Origin: Caballeronia arvi
Lineage (GTDB): Bacteria; Pseudomonadota; Gammaproteobacteria; Burkholderiales; Burkholderiaceae
Direction: 5' to 3'
DNA length: 51,067 nucleotides
Assembly (NCBI RefSeq): GCF_001544695.2
Contig: NZ_FCOM02000056.1
Location: 1 to 51,067 of the forward strand
Part shown: in pieces, positions 8,587-18,349 of the stretch
Layout of the letters: the number at the start of each line of letters is the position of its first letter
Position numbering within the stretch: position 1 is the first letter of the stretch
Notes under the pieces: generated by a model
Databases searched by the model: none
What the model was told of the DNA's origin: nothing
What the model saw: only the letters and a program-made list of their open reading frames with translations
Position numbers and translations under genes: made by a program

Positions 8587-9894
8587 ATGGACAGCAAGAC
8601 ACTGACGGCGAGCATCGACGATGCCGCCGACACGCAGACCACGACGGAAACCCCACAGCTTTCCTGGTACGCCGAAGCCGGTCCGCGCGCAAGGCGCGCA
8701 TTCTGGAGCTGCAAGGTCGGCTACATGCTCGACGGCATGGACACGCAGATGCTGTCCTTCGTGATCCCGACGCTCGTCGCCACCTGGGGCATCACGCTCG
8801 CCGACGCGGGCTTCATCGGCACCATGACGCTGCTGTCCTCCGCGCTCGGCGGCTGGATCGCCGGGATTCTTTCCGATCGCATCGGCCGCGTGCGCACCCT
8901 GCAGCTCACCGTGCTGTGGTTCGCGCTGTTCACGGGCCTGTGCGGTCTCGCGCAAAACTACGGCCAGTTGCTCGCAGCCCGCACCCTGATGGGTTTCGGC
9001 TTCGGCGGCGAATGGACCGCCGGCGCGGTGCTGATCGGCGAAGTGATCCGCGCCCGCGATCGCGGCAAGGCAGTGGGTCTCGTTCAGTCGGGCTGGGCGC
9101 TCGGCTGGGGCATGGCCGCCCTGCTCTATGCGGTGATGTTCTCCGTGATGGAGCCTGAAATCGCCTGGCGCACGTTGTTTCTCATCGGTCTCGTCCCCGC
9201 ACTGCTCGTGCTCGTCATCCGCCGATACGTCAAGGAACCCGAAGTATTCGAACACGCCAGGGTCAGGCAGGAGAACACGCAGGACAAGCCGCGCTTCACG
9301 GAGATCTTCTCGCCCACGCTTCTTTCGACGACGCTGCGCGCCGCCCTTCTCACCACGGGCGCACAGGGCGGCTATTACGCGATCACGACCTGGCTGCCGA
9401 CGTACCTCAAGACCGAGCGTCATCTCACGGTGATGGGCACGGGCGGCTATCTGGCGATGATCATCGCCGGCTCCTACGCGGGCTATCTGTGCAGCGCGTG
9501 GCTCACGGACCGCATCGGCCGCAAGCCGAACTTCATCCTGTTCGCGATGGGATCCATGGCGATCGCCTTCGCCTACACCTCGCTGCCGCTCACGAACGGC
9601 TCGATGCTGTGGCTCGGCTTTCCGCTCGGCTTCTTCGCATCGGGCATTTTCTCGGGCATGGGTGCGTTTCTCACCGAACTGTTTCCGACCCGCGTGCGCG
9701 GCTCGGGCCAAGGCTTTTGCTACAACGTCGGCCGCGCGATCGGCGCGCTGTTCCCGGTGCTGATCGGCACGCTGTCCAGTCGCTTCGGCCTGGGGACGAG
9801 CATCGGCATCTTCGCCGTCGCTGCGTATGGCGTGCTGATCATCGCCGCCCTCACCTTGCCCGAGACGCGCGGCCGCGAACTCGACGCGGCCTGA
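8587..9894 (+). CDS. MFS transporter (organic acid/H+ symporter type)
   Basis: A 435-residue 12-helix MFS carrier. Signatures are KVGYMLDGMDTQMLSFVIPTL in TM1, the loop 2-3 motif ILSDRIGRVRTL, RTLMGFGFGGEWTAGAVL in TM4-5 and the loop 8-9 motif WLTDRIGRKPN. It belongs with sugar-acid/aromatic-acid type symporters (NanT/PcaK-like broad group). The ATG at 8587 is preceded by CACAGGAGCCACCG; the upstream in-frame start at 8539 has no site. Between a D-glutamate cyclase-family gene and an oxoprolinase, the likely cargo is pyroglutamate, hydantoin or a related cyclic amide, by inference. Confidence 0.9.
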   Translation: MDSKTLTASIDDAADTQTTTETPQLSWYAEAGPRARRAFWSCKVGYMLDGMDTQMLSFVIPTLVATWGITLADAGFIGTMTLLSSALGGWIAGILSDRIGRVRTLQLTVLWFALFTGLCGLAQNYGQLLAARTLMGFGFGGEWTAGAVLIGEVIRARDRGKAVGLVQSGWALGWGMAALLYAVMFSVMEPEIAWRTLFLIGLVPALLVLVIRRYVKEPEVFEHARVRQENTQDKPRFTEIFSPTLLSTTLRAALLTTGAQGGYYAITTWLPTYLKTERHLTVMGTGGYLAMIIAGSYAGYLCSAWLTDRIGRKPNFILFAMGSMAIAFAYTSLPLTNGSMLWLGFPLGFFASGIFSGMGAFLTELFPTRVRGSGQGFCYNVGRAIGALFPVLIGTLSSRFGLGTSIGIFAVAAYGVLIIAALTLPETRGRELDAA

Positions 9895-9940
9895 AATCGA
9901 GCCTCGCGCATTTCACTTTTCTTCCAAATCAGACGACACC

Positions 9941-12900
9941 ATGAAGCACCATCACGCCTCCGATGTTTGCATGCCGTCCCGCTGGCAGTTCTGGATTGAC
10001 CGAGGCGGCACGTTCACCGATATCGTCGCGCGCCGCCCGGACGGCACGCTCACCACGCACAAGCTGCTCTCCGAGAACCCGGAACAGTATCGCGATGCGG
10101 CGGTCGCCGGCATTCGCCATCTGCTCGGCCTGCAATCCGGCGAGCCGATCACCCCGCGCGACGTCGAAATGGTCAAGATGGGCACGACGGTCGCCACCAA
10201 CGCGCTGCTCGAACGCAAGGGCGAACCCGTGGCGCTCGTCACCACGCGGGGCTTTCGCGACGTGCTGCGCATCGCTTATCAGAACCGTCCGCGCCTGTTC
10301 GATCTCGACATCGCGTTGCCTGAAGCGCTCTTTGAGCGCGTCGTAGAAATCGACGAACGCATGAGCGCGCAAGGCGAGGTCGTCGTGGCGCTCGATCTTG
10401 CGAAAGCCGAGTGCGCTCTGCGCGAGGTGCACGACACGGGCATGCGCGCACTCGCGATCGTGCTGATCCACGGGTATCGCCACACCGCGCATGAACGCGA
10501 GCTCGCCGGGATCGCGCGCCGCATCGGATTCACACAGGTCTCCGTCTCGCACGAAGTGTCGCCGCTGATGAAGATGGTCTCGCGCGGCGATACGACCGTG
10601 GTCGATGCCTATCTGTCGCCGATCCTGCACCGATACGTCGAACAGGTCGCGAGCGAGATGCCAGGCGTGAACCTGCAGTTCATGCAAAGCAGCGGCGGAC
10701 TGACGCGCGCGGATGTCTTCCAGGGCAAGGACGCGATTCTCTCCGGACCGGCGGGCGGTATCGTCGGCATGGTGCGCACGGCCCAGGCAGCGGGCTTCGA
10801 GCGCGTGATCGGCTTCGACATGGGCGGCACGTCGACGGATGTCTCCCACTTCAACGGCGAATTCGAGCGCGTGTTCGAAACGCAAGTGGCAGGCGTGCGC
10901 ATGCGCGCGCCGATGATGAGCATCCACACCGTGGCGGCGGGCGGCGGATCGGTGCTCGGCTTCGACGGCGCCCGCCTGCGTGTCGGCCCCGATTCGGCCG
11001 GCGCCAATCCGGGTCCGGCGGCGTATCGGCGTGGCGGCCCGCTGGCGGTCACCGACTGCAACGTGATGCTCGGCAAGATTCAGCCCGACTATTTCCCGCG
11101 CGTCTTCGGTCCGAACGCGAACGAGCCGCTCGATCGCGAAGCCGTCGCCGAACGCTTTCAGTCACTCGCCGATGAAATCTTCGCGGCGACAGGCCGGCGC
11201 CGCACGCCGGAGGAACTCGCGGAAGGCTATCTGGAGATCGCCATTGGCAGCATGGCCAACGCGATCAAGAAAATTTCCGTGCAACGCGGCCATGACGTCT
11301 CGCAGTATGTGCTGACGACGTTCGGCGGCGCGGGCGGCCAGCATGCGTGCGGCGTAGCCGACGCGCTCGGCATGACTCGCGTGTTCGCGCATCCGCTCGC
11401 GGGCGTGCTCTCCGCCTACGGCATGGGCCTCGCGGACCAGACCGCGATGCGCGAGCGGGCGTTGGAGATTGCGCTCGAACCGTCGTCGCTCGCCGCACTG
11501 GAAGCCGCCCTCGACGCGCTCGCCGCCGATGCGACCGCCGCACTGCTCGAACAGGGCGTGGACGCCGCGCGCATCACGACCGAGCGACATGTCCATCTGC
11601 GCTATCAGGGCACCGATTCCTCAATTGCCGTGCCGGCGGGCACCTTCGATGCGATGCGCGCCGCGTTCGAAGCGGCGTACCGTCAACGCTATGCGTTTCT
11701 GATGGCGGAGACGCCGCTCATCGCGGAGCTTGCCTCCGTCGAAGCGATCGGCCATTCCGACGCGCCCGTCGATGCAGCTCACCTGCCGCGGCGTGCGGCG
11801 CACGACACGCCGCACGCGCAGAGCATCGTGCGCATGTATTCCGGCGGACGCTGGCACGACGCGGCGCTCTATTGGCGTGACACGCTTTGCGCGGGCGACA
11901 CGCTCGACGGCCCGGCGATCATCGCGGAGAAGAACGGCACGACCGTGGTCGAGCCGGGATGGCAGGCCGCGCTGACCGCGCAGGGCAACGTGGTGATGAC
12001 GCGCGTCGAGCCGCTGCCGACGCGCCGCTCGATCGGCACGGAGGCCGACCCCGTGCGCCTCGAAATCTTCAACAACCTGTTCATGTCGATCGCCGAGCAG
12101 ATGGGATTGCGCCTGCAAAACACGGCGTATTCGGTGAACATCAAGGAGCGTCTCGACTTCTCGTGCGCGATCTTCGATGCCGCCGGCAATCTGATCGCGA
12201 ACGCGCCGCACATGCCCGTGCATCTGGGATCGATGGGCGAGAGCATCAAGACCGTCATCGAGCGCAATCGCGGCGCGATGCGCGACGGCGATGTGTTCAT
12301 GCTCAACGATCCGTATCACGGCGGCACGCACTTGCCCGACGTGACCGTCATCACGCCCGTGTTCGTCGACGGTTCGGCCGAGCCGCTCTTCTACGTCGGC
12401 TCGCGCGGCCATCATGCGGATATCGGCGGCATCACGCCCGGATCGATGCCGGCTGCCTCGTCGCATATCGAGGAAGAAGGTGTGCTGATCGATAACTGGC
12501 AGCTCGTGTCCGCAGGTACGCTGCGCGACGCCGAAACACGCGCGCTGCTCGCCTCCGGCCGCTATCCGGCACGCAATGTCCCGCAGAACATGGCCGATCT
12601 GCGCGCGCAGATCGCAGCGAACCAGAAGGGCGTGGACGAACTGCGCCGCATGGTCGCGCAATTCGGCCGCGACGTGGTGCTCGCCTTCATGCAGCACGTG
12701 CAGGACAACGCCGAAGAAGCCGTGCGCCGCGTGATCGGCGCGCTCAAGGACGGCGCGTACCGTTACGAACTCGATAACGGCGCGGTCATCGACGTCGCCA
12801 TTCGCGTCGATGCAGCGACGCGCAGCGCGACCGTCGACTTCAGCGGAACCTCCGCGCAACTGCCGAACAACTTCAACGCACCGAAGGCGGTCTGCATGGC

Positions 12901-13573
12901 AGCCGTGCTGTATGTGTTCCGCACGCTCGTCGGCGACGACATTCCGCTCAACGCGGGTTGCCTGAAGCCGCTCTCGGTGATCGTCCCGGACCGCTCGATG
13001 CTCAATCCGGTCTATCCGGCAGCGGTGGTCTCGGGCAACGTGGAGACGTCGTCCGCGATTACAAATGCACTCTATGGTGCGCTGGGCATCGTTGCATCCA
13101 GCCAGGGCACGATGAACAACTTCACGTTCGGCGACGCGCATTACCAGTACTACGAGACGATCGCGGGCGGCAGCGGCGCGGGCGAAGGTTTCTGCGGCGT
13201 CGACGCGGTACAGACGCATATGACCAATTCGCGGCTGACCGACCCCGAAGTGCTCGAATGGCGCTATCCCGTGCGGCTCGAGTCGCACCGCATCCGCGCG
13301 GAGTCGGGCGGCGCAGGACGCTGGCGCGGCGGTAACGGTGCGATCCGGCGCATCCGCTTTCTCGCGCCGATGACTGCGTCGATACTCTCGAACAACCGCA
13401 TTCACGCGCCTTTCGGTGCGGCAGGCGGACACGCGGGAAGGCGCGGCAGCAATCGCGTCGAGCGCGCGGGCGGTGAGGTCGTCGCATTGGGCCATATCGC
13501 GAGCGTCGAGATGAGCGCGGGCGATGTGTTCGTGGTGGAAACACCGGGTGGAGGCGGCTTCGGGGAAGCATAG
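9941..13573 (+). CDS. Fused 5-oxoprolinase / hydantoinase A+B family enzyme
   Basis: A 1210-residue cytoplasmic enzyme with HyuA and HyuB parts fused, as in eukaryotic-type ATP-dependent 5-oxoprolinase (5-oxoproline to glutamate). The HyuA half starts WIDRGGTFTDIVARRPDGT, has the ATPase-fold motif GFDMGGTSTDVSHF near residue 290 and TTFGGAGGQHAC near 460. The HyuB half begins near residue 700 (LEIFNNLFMSIAEQMGLRLQNTAYSVNIKERLDFSCA) and contains NDPYHGGTHLPDVTVITPVF. The length matches full-size oxoprolinases (about 1200-1290). The start at 9941 has a weak ribosome binding site; 9971 (MPSRWQFW) is equally possible. Together with the DUF1445 protein it could take D-glutamate or 5-oxoproline to L-glutamate; caprolactamase or hydantoinase activity is an alternative. 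Confidence 0.9.
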   Translation: MKHHHASDVCMPSRWQFWIDRGGTFTDIVARRPDGTLTTHKLLSENPEQYRDAAVAGIRHLLGLQSGEPITPRDVEMVKMGTTVATNALLERKGEPVALVTTRGFRDVLRIAYQNRPRLFDLDIALPEALFERVVEIDERMSAQGEVVVALDLAKAECALREVHDTGMRALAIVLIHGYRHTAHERELAGIARRIGFTQVSVSHEVSPLMKMVSRGDTTVVDAYLSPILHRYVEQVASEMPGVNLQFMQSSGGLTRADVFQGKDAILSGPAGGIVGMVRTAQAAGFERVIGFDMGGTSTDVSHFNGEFERVFETQVAGVRMRAPMMSIHTVAAGGGSVLGFDGARLRVGPDSAGANPGPAAYRRGGPLAVTDCNVMLGKIQPDYFPRVFGPNANEPLDREAVAERFQSLADEIFAATGRRRTPEELAEGYLEIAIGSMANAIKKISVQRGHDVSQYVLTTFGGAGGQHACGVADALGMTRVFAHPLAGVLSAYGMGLADQTAMRERALEIALEPSSLAALEAALDALAADATAALLEQGVDAARITTERHVHLRYQGTDSSIAVPAGTFDAMRAAFEAAYRQRYAFLMAETPLIAELASVEAIGHSDAPVDAAHLPRRAAHDTPHAQSIVRMYSGGRWHDAALYWRDTLCAGDTLDGPAIIAEKNGTTVVEPGWQAALTAQGNVVMTRVEPLPTRRSIGTEADPVRLEIFNNLFMSIAEQMGLRLQNTAYSVNIKERLDFSCAIFDAAGNLIANAPHMPVHLGSMGESIKTVIERNRGAMRDGDVFMLNDPYHGGTHLPDVTVITPVFVDGSAEPLFYVGSRGHHADIGGITPGSMPAASSHIEEEGVLIDNWQLVSAGTLRDAETRALLASGRYPARNVPQNMADLRAQIAANQKGVDELRRMVAQFGRDVVLAFMQHVQDNAEEAVRRVIGALKDGAYRYELDNGAVIDVAIRVDAATRSATVDFSGTSAQLPNNFNAPKAVCMAAVLYVFRTLVGDDIPLNAGCLKPLSVIVPDRSMLNPVYPAAVVSGNVETSSAITNALYGALGIVASSQGTMNNFTFGDAHYQYYETIAGGSGAGEGFCGVDAVQTHMTNSRLTDPEVLEWRYPVRLESHRIRAESGGAGRWRGGNGAIRRIRFLAPMTASILSNNRIHAPFGAAGGHAGRRGSNRVERAGGEVVALGHIASVEMSAGDVFVVETPGGGGFGEA

Positions 13574-13581
13574 ACACGTTT

Positions 13582-13612
13582 CCGCGGGCCGTGCGCGCGG
13601 TACGGCCCGCGG
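13582..13612 (+). terminator. Hairpin after the oxoprolinase operon
   Basis: CCGCGGGCCGT-N9-ACGGCCCGCGG is a perfect 11-base-pair stem starting eight bases after the oxoprolinase stop. No T-run follows, so it is a strong hairpin but not a classic intrinsic terminator. The rest of 13613-13877 shows no gene. Confidence 0.55.
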
Positions 13613-13877
13613 CGTCGGGACCTGATCTTTCATGCCCGTCCTTGGCATCGTGTTCTCCTTCTGGATGCATGCCGAGAGACCGTTGCCCCCCGGATGACGG
13701 GCCGAACCTGGAACCGGTCACGACGGCTGCATAGTTCGCGGAGACCATATCTCACGCGAACCTCAGCGCCGGCGAGCGATAATACGGCTATGCGAGTCAT
13801 CGAGCGGATCGTCGACTACGCCGAAATCGATTCATCGATCTCAATCAGCTAACCTAACCTGCCGGAAAGAAACGCGA

Positions 13878-15347
13878 ATGAGCAACACTGCACCAGATGA
13901 TCAGGAAGCTCGACATCGGGCCGTTCTGAAGGTGCTTAGCGGCATCGTCATTTGCATCTTTCTCGCAGCACTCGATCAGACCGTGGTGATACCGGCCATT
14001 CCCACGATCGCGTCGAGCCTGAGCGATCACAAGAATTTATCGTGGATTCTCACCGCCTATCTCCTGGCTTCAACCATCGCGGCACCCATCTACGGCCGAT
14101 TGTCTGACCACTATGGCCGACGCAAGCTTTTGGAGATCTCGCTGGCAGTCTTCATCGTCGCTTCCATCGTCTGCGGTTGTGCCGGCAGCATCACTCAGCT
14201 GGTTGTGTTCCGTGCCCTGCAGGGTCTCGGTGGCGGAGGCCTGATGTCTCTCGCGCAAGCCGCGATTGCGGACGCCGTGTCTCCGCGGGAGCGAGGCCGG
14301 TATCAAGGGTATCTGGCCGGCGTGTGGGCAATAGCGTCGATCGCCGGTCCGCTGGTCGGTGGTTATCTCGCGGACCATGCCTCATGGCGATGGCTCTTCT
14401 GGATTAACCTTCCGATTGGCGCGGGAGCGCTGTATCTTTGCCGCCGGGGTCTGCCTGCGAAAACAGACGATCGCGCCGCCAAACTGCAGTTCGATGCCTA
14501 CGGCAGCGCGTTCATGACCGTGACCGTCAGTTCACTTCTTCTGTTGCTGACGTTGGGTGGCAATAGCTTCCCGTGGATATCTTCGCAGACAGGCGTTCTG
14601 GCGGCCTGTGTCGTCATCTTCGGCGGCCTGCTCAAGCACCAGCAGGTGCGTTATGCGAACGGCCTGTTTCCTCCGAGACTTTTCGCCGATCGCGCACTGG
14701 TCGTTGCAAATGTCGGCGGCATGCTTACGGCCGCCGGCATGTTCGCTTCGCTCTTCGTCATGCCGATTTTCTATCAGAGTGTCTTTCGTGCCGACGCCAC
14801 GTCATCGGGTTTCCTGATGGTCCCGTTTCTGATGGCGAACGTACTCGGCAACTACATAACCGGGCACATGGCGAGATCCTACGGAAAGATGAAGCCTGTC
14901 TTGCTGGGCGGAGCAGCAATCGCAGCATGCAGCTTCTTCTTGCTTGCATGCTTCGTCGGACATATTTCGTTCTCGACAAGCATCGTCTTTACCGTGTGCG
15001 CTGGCGCCGGTCTGGGATGCGCAAATGTGAGCACTTTGATGATCGTGCAGAACTCGGCGCAACAGCGCGACATCGGAGCGGCCACGGGGATGTACCTTCT
15101 CCTCAGGTCGATTGGCAGCATGCTTGGCGGTGCAATCGTCGGGGCTTTCCTCGAGTTCCAGATGCGCAACGGTGCGCCTCTGCCCAGCGCACGAGCCGGT
15201 CTCGAAGCGCACGGCACATTTGCGATAAGCGGGTTGCCAGCGGGAACGTTCAACGCGACCTTCGCTGGAATTACTGTGTTGATGCTCCTGGCATTGGTCA
15301 CGTGCGCTCGAGCGCCCGACACGACTCTTCGCTCGGGCCGCCATTAG
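13878..15347 (+). CDS. DHA2-family MFS drug efflux transporter (EmrB/QacA-like)
   Basis: A 489-residue 14-TM drug:H+ antiporter. Signatures are FLAALDQTVVIPAIPTIASSL in TM1, WILTAYLLASTIAAPIYGRLSDHYGRRK (motif A) and FRALQGLGGGGLMSLAQAAIADAVSPRERGRYQGY (motif C region). GPLVGGYLADHASWRWLFWINLPIG and the C-terminal RDIGAATGMYLLLRSIGSMLGGAIVGAF are typical of DHA2. AGAAACGCG precedes the ATG. No membrane-fusion partner or local regulator is adjacent, so it may act alone in the inner membrane. The IS remnant begins immediately after its stop. Confidence 0.92.
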   Translation: MSNTAPDDQEARHRAVLKVLSGIVICIFLAALDQTVVIPAIPTIASSLSDHKNLSWILTAYLLASTIAAPIYGRLSDHYGRRKLLEISLAVFIVASIVCGCAGSITQLVVFRALQGLGGGGLMSLAQAAIADAVSPRERGRYQGYLAGVWAIASIAGPLVGGYLADHASWRWLFWINLPIGAGALYLCRRGLPAKTDDRAAKLQFDAYGSAFMTVTVSSLLLLLTLGGNSFPWISSQTGVLAACVVIFGGLLKHQQVRYANGLFPPRLFADRALVVANVGGMLTAAGMFASLFVMPIFYQSVFRADATSSGFLMVPFLMANVLGNYITGHMARSYGKMKPVLLGGAAIAACSFFLLACFVGHISFSTSIVFTVCAGAGLGCANVSTLMIVQNSAQQRDIGAATGMYLLLRSIGSMLGGAIVGAFLEFQMRNGAPLPSARAGLEAHGTFAISGLPAGTFNATFAGITVLMLLALVTCARAPDTTLRSGRH

Positions 15348-15348
15348 G

Positions 15349-15851
15349 GCAACGCTGAACAAGCCCTTGTATTTATCAATTTGGGCGCGAACACAGTTGG
15401 GTTTATCGTGAGTGAAGCTTTGCGGCTGCATTTCTTCCCCACCTGGGCGTTGCACACCGGCCTGCTGCCCGCTTTTCGCTCATTACGGGCGTACCTGTGC
15501 CATCAATCGCCGGCGCGAGAGATAGACGTTGGTCAACGCCAGCGCGACGAAGGCGCGATTGGCGTTCTTCGCGAGACCGCGATAGCGTACCTTCGTAAAG
15601 CCCCACAGGCGCTTGACGACAGCAAACACGTGCTCGACCCGAGCCCTGATCTTCGACTTGTTGCGATTCTTGCCGCGCGCCACCTCGTCAACTTTGCCCG
15701 CGCGGCGCGTACGCTGATTGGTGAAGTCGCGTGCCTTGGGGGCCTTGTCTCGGATCAGCGCTTTCTGGCTCGCATAGGCGCTATCTCCATAGACGCGTTG
15801 CTCTTGCCCATGCAGCAATTTCGGCAGCGGATGTTTACCGTTGCGAGACAT
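15349..15851 (-). mobile_element. IS5-type insertion sequence remnant (3' part)
   Basis: This holds the last 120 or so residues of a DDE transposase, reading leftward, and then about 130 bases that should include the IS right end. A possible terminal repeat starts near 15349 (GGGCAACGCTGAACAAGCCC), directly after the DHA2 gene stop. The left end and the first two thirds of the transposase are missing; sequence beyond about 15845 is unrelated. The element is dead and marks a deletion. Confidence 0.65.
15483..15851 (-). pseudogene. IS5-family transposase, C-terminal fragment
   Basis: A 122-codon frame. From about residue 6 it matches the C-terminal third of IS5-group transposases: KHPLPKLLHGQEQRVYGDSAYAS with the second catalytic Asp, then RARVEHVFAVVKRLWGFTKVRYRGLAKNANRAF with the third acidic residue, ending in LALTNVYLSRRRLM. 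Full proteins are about 320 residues, so the N-terminal helix-turn-helix and first catalytic Asp are lost. The first five residues are not native. Confidence 0.75.
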
Positions 15852-16434
15852 TGCCCCGTCACGTCCATTGTTGTGGAGATGCCACGACAGAGTTATGTCA
15901 ACACTCGACCACCCTACCCCGACCGATCGTTGTCGTGCTTACACCTTTCGAACGGTACTTCAAGTCTTCCAGACACTCACGATCTTTCGTTTTCAACAGC
16001 GAGGACGGGCCGCGGTCCACGAACGGCTCTCCCCGACCCATCTGAGCCGTTCAACCGGGTTCTACTGAAATGTCTCTTCCGTTGCGAACTTCAGCCATTC
16101 GCCAACGCGCGACGACCTTCAGCCACTCATTGGAAGGACGTTGCTCCTCGACCGCTTACGAACGAACTGCTCGAGCTGCGCCACGAGTTCCAGCAATGGG
16201 ATGCCAGATGAGGAACATGTGCAATGTGGCAGCGCGTTGCTGCAACACGTCATGTCCGGCCCGGCGCGGATCATCCATAATGTTTCGATCTTGCTTCGGT
16301 CATATGTTCCATTTCGCACCGAACGCTTCGGACCAAAGCACTAGTCTCGGATCTTGGTGCGCAGAGCGGTTGAGGGAACGGCCGATTTCGGCCGGTGGTA
16401 TTACAAGAATTTACAGACCAGCGGACCCACCGCG
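15852..16434. other. Intergenic scar, no recognisable gene
   Basis: Between the broken transposase and the acyltransferase I find only short frames on both strands and no domain. Base composition is closer to even than in neighbouring genes, in keeping with decayed DNA. Nothing else can be supported. Confidence 0.4.
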
Positions 16435-16998
16435 ATGAAAACCTTTGATCTGATCAAAAGCGATCTCTATCGCTATACGGGCGAGTACAGCGTCATGCTC
16501 CTTCTCGAGCAATTAATGCTGAACGAAGGGTTCAACTACATGTTCTGGCTGCGGCTCGCGAGCGCCGCGTCGTCGCGGCCGGTGCAACTCGTGCTCAATA
16601 ACATCGTGCGCCTCAAGCAGCGCCGCTTCGGATTCGTCATCAGTCCGCGCACGCGCATCGGGCCGGGATTCTATATCAGTCATATCGGCACGATCGTGGT
16701 CAATCCGACGGCGGTCATCGGCGCGAACTGCAACATATCGCAGGGCGTGACCATCGGATCGAATCACGGCAAGGCGGCGACGATCGGCGACAACGTGTAT
16801 ATCGGGCCGAACGTCTGCATCATCGAAGACGTGACCATCGGCGACAACGTGACGATCGGCGCGGGCAGCGTCGTAACGAAGGATATTCCGCCGAACGTCA
16901 CCGTGGCCGGCTGCCCGGCGCGCATCCTGACCGACGACGCCACGCCGGAGCGGGCGGCGCGCTACATCATGCGTCGGTGGCAGACAGGCGCGGCATGA
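16435..16998 (+). CDS. Serine acetyltransferase-like hexapeptide acyltransferase
   Basis: A 187-residue left-handed beta-helix acyltransferase. After an N-terminal helical part (LIKSDLYRYTGEYSVMLLLEQL, then FNYMFWLRLAS), hexapeptide repeats run from about residue 80 to 165 (VISPRTRIGPGFYISHIGTIVVNPTAVIGANCNISQGVTIG, then TIGDNVTIGAGSVVTKDIPPNVTVAGCPARIL). Catalytic His is in ISHIG. This architecture is shared by CysE-like enzymes that O-acetylate serine or sugars in capsule and exopolysaccharide synthesis. The start at 16435 follows the usual length; 16354 is an in-frame alternative. No glycan genes are adjacent, so its role is open. Confidence 0.85.
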   Translation: MKTFDLIKSDLYRYTGEYSVMLLLEQLMLNEGFNYMFWLRLASAASSRPVQLVLNNIVRLKQRRFGFVISPRTRIGPGFYISHIGTIVVNPTAVIGANCNISQGVTIGSNHGKAATIGDNVYIGPNVCIIEDVTIGDNVTIGAGSVVTKDIPPNVTVAGCPARILTDDATPERAARYIMRRWQTGAA

Positions 16999-17089
16999 CG
17001 GACCGGCCTCCGCATTGGCGGGTGCTTAGCGAACAGTCACGCGGACGTCGCGCGCAACGAGCGCGAGGCATCCTTTGCGTCGGGACCGA

Positions 17090-17371
17090 TCAGCGTGCCG
17101 TAATTTTGCCAGCAGCGATGTCCTTCGCAAGTTCGTCGGCAAACCCCGCCTGACGCATGCTTTTCTCGCAACGCCTGCGGGACCTGCAGCGGCTAACTCC
17201 GCGAGGTTCTCGCGCCGCAACGCGTGTTCGAGATTCCGCGTCAATGCCGCAATGCTTGCTGATGGCGTCGCAAGCATGTACGAGCGCGAACGACACTTGT
17301 TTTTCCTCGTCCCAGTCTTTGCTCTTAGCGCAGAAATAGCCGGCGCACAACACGTCGCCGATTATCTCCAT
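17090..17371 (-). CDS. Small hypothetical protein (uncertain)
   Basis: A possible 93-residue protein starting MEIIGDVLCAGYFCAKSKDWDEEKQVSFALVHACDAISKHCGID. Its second half reads SMRQAGFADELAKDIAAGKITAR, plausible as protein. The middle is arginine-rich (VAAREPRGVSRCRSRRRCEKS), perhaps because a small frameshift has occurred there. No domain is recognised. GGGTGAGTGGCA precedes the ATG. It is isolated, convergent with the acyltransferase gene, and could be a decayed gene. Confidence 0.35.
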   Translation of the reverse strand: MEIIGDVLCAGYFCAKSKDWDEEKQVSFALVHACDAISKHCGIDAESRTRVAAREPRGVSRCRSRRRCEKSMRQAGFADELAKDIAAGKITAR

Positions 17372-18349
17372 TGCCACTCACCCGTCGGACCTGACCATCC
17401 ATCAAGACTGGGAACTGGTCTGGCGCAGCGACAGATGCTCCTCCGTGCTCCAACGCTTTATTGATGTCGTGTCGTCTGCTCGGGCTGGCTCAGGGCACCC
17501 CTTGCAGGGATTTCGACGTGGCGCGGAGTCTTTTAGCGTAGGGCGGCACGCCACCTTTAAGGCCTTGCCAATTTTTCTGGACAAGCGGCGCAACCTTTGT
17601 TGTCGTTCAGGCTGCGATGTGCGTGATTTCGGCAACGCCTCTGTCGCGGTTCGGCCACGCCCTTGCGTCCCCTCCCCGGCAAGTAGCTACTTGCCGACAT
17701 TCGCTAACTGAGCAGAGGTCCTTCCCTGTCCGTGGTCGGCGTCCAAAAGGGTGGCGCGCTATCACGAGCCGCTTAGTGGGTTGCGGCCTATAGAGGCAGG
17801 TACGGCAGCTGCCCGATAAAACGCTGGCGCTACTTCGTCCGGATCGTTCGGACGATGAACGCAATCAGCAAGGAGCGAATCCGCTGAACAGAACGACAGA
17901 TACATTGTAAGCGAGTGATAGTCTGGCGGTCCGTAGCCGCACCCGAAGCAGTTCCTACAGCAAGCCTGAAGCCGCCCAAATAATCGGTCAGCAACACGTC
18001 CAGCAGCGCTTGATCCATCAAGATCGTCAGGAAAAGAAGGCGGACGGGGCCAGCAGAGCGGAGATCGGCAGCCGGCCCGACCGACCAGTAGTCCGCAGGC
18101 GGATGGAGACCGCACTGAATGGTGCGCTTCAGCATTGCACGCGATGGCATGAGCGACGCGAGCTTTTTCAGTGGCTCGTCGACTTTTTGTCTTCATGTCG
18201 AGGGTTTTCTGAGTGTCCTTCCGCACAATCTCGGGCACCGGTGTCTGCGAAAGTGATAGACAGTCCTATTTGCTGGGCTTCGCTTGGCCAAGTAGCGGAG
18301 GCGAGCACCTCGTTGACCTGGCAGTGTCGGAGCACGATGGGAGGCGGCT
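17372..18349. other. About 1 kb without a supported gene
   Basis: Both strands lack a convincing gene. Around 17385-17480 (plus strand) a short frame reads HQDWELVWRSDRCSSVLQRFIDVV, reminiscent of the last residues of a LysR effector domain, so a degraded LysR gene is possible. The rest appears non-coding. Confidence 0.3.

Noticed and set aside
8455..9711. 418-codon open frame antisense to the MFS carrier
   Set aside because: Repeated RR/HH/AE text typical of a shadow; the carrier on the plus strand has complete MFS motifs.
11621..13648. 675-codon open frame antisense to the oxoprolinase gene
   Set aside because: It is an arginine- and histidine-rich shadow produced by high-GC codon bias opposite a clear enzyme; no domain or ribosome binding site.
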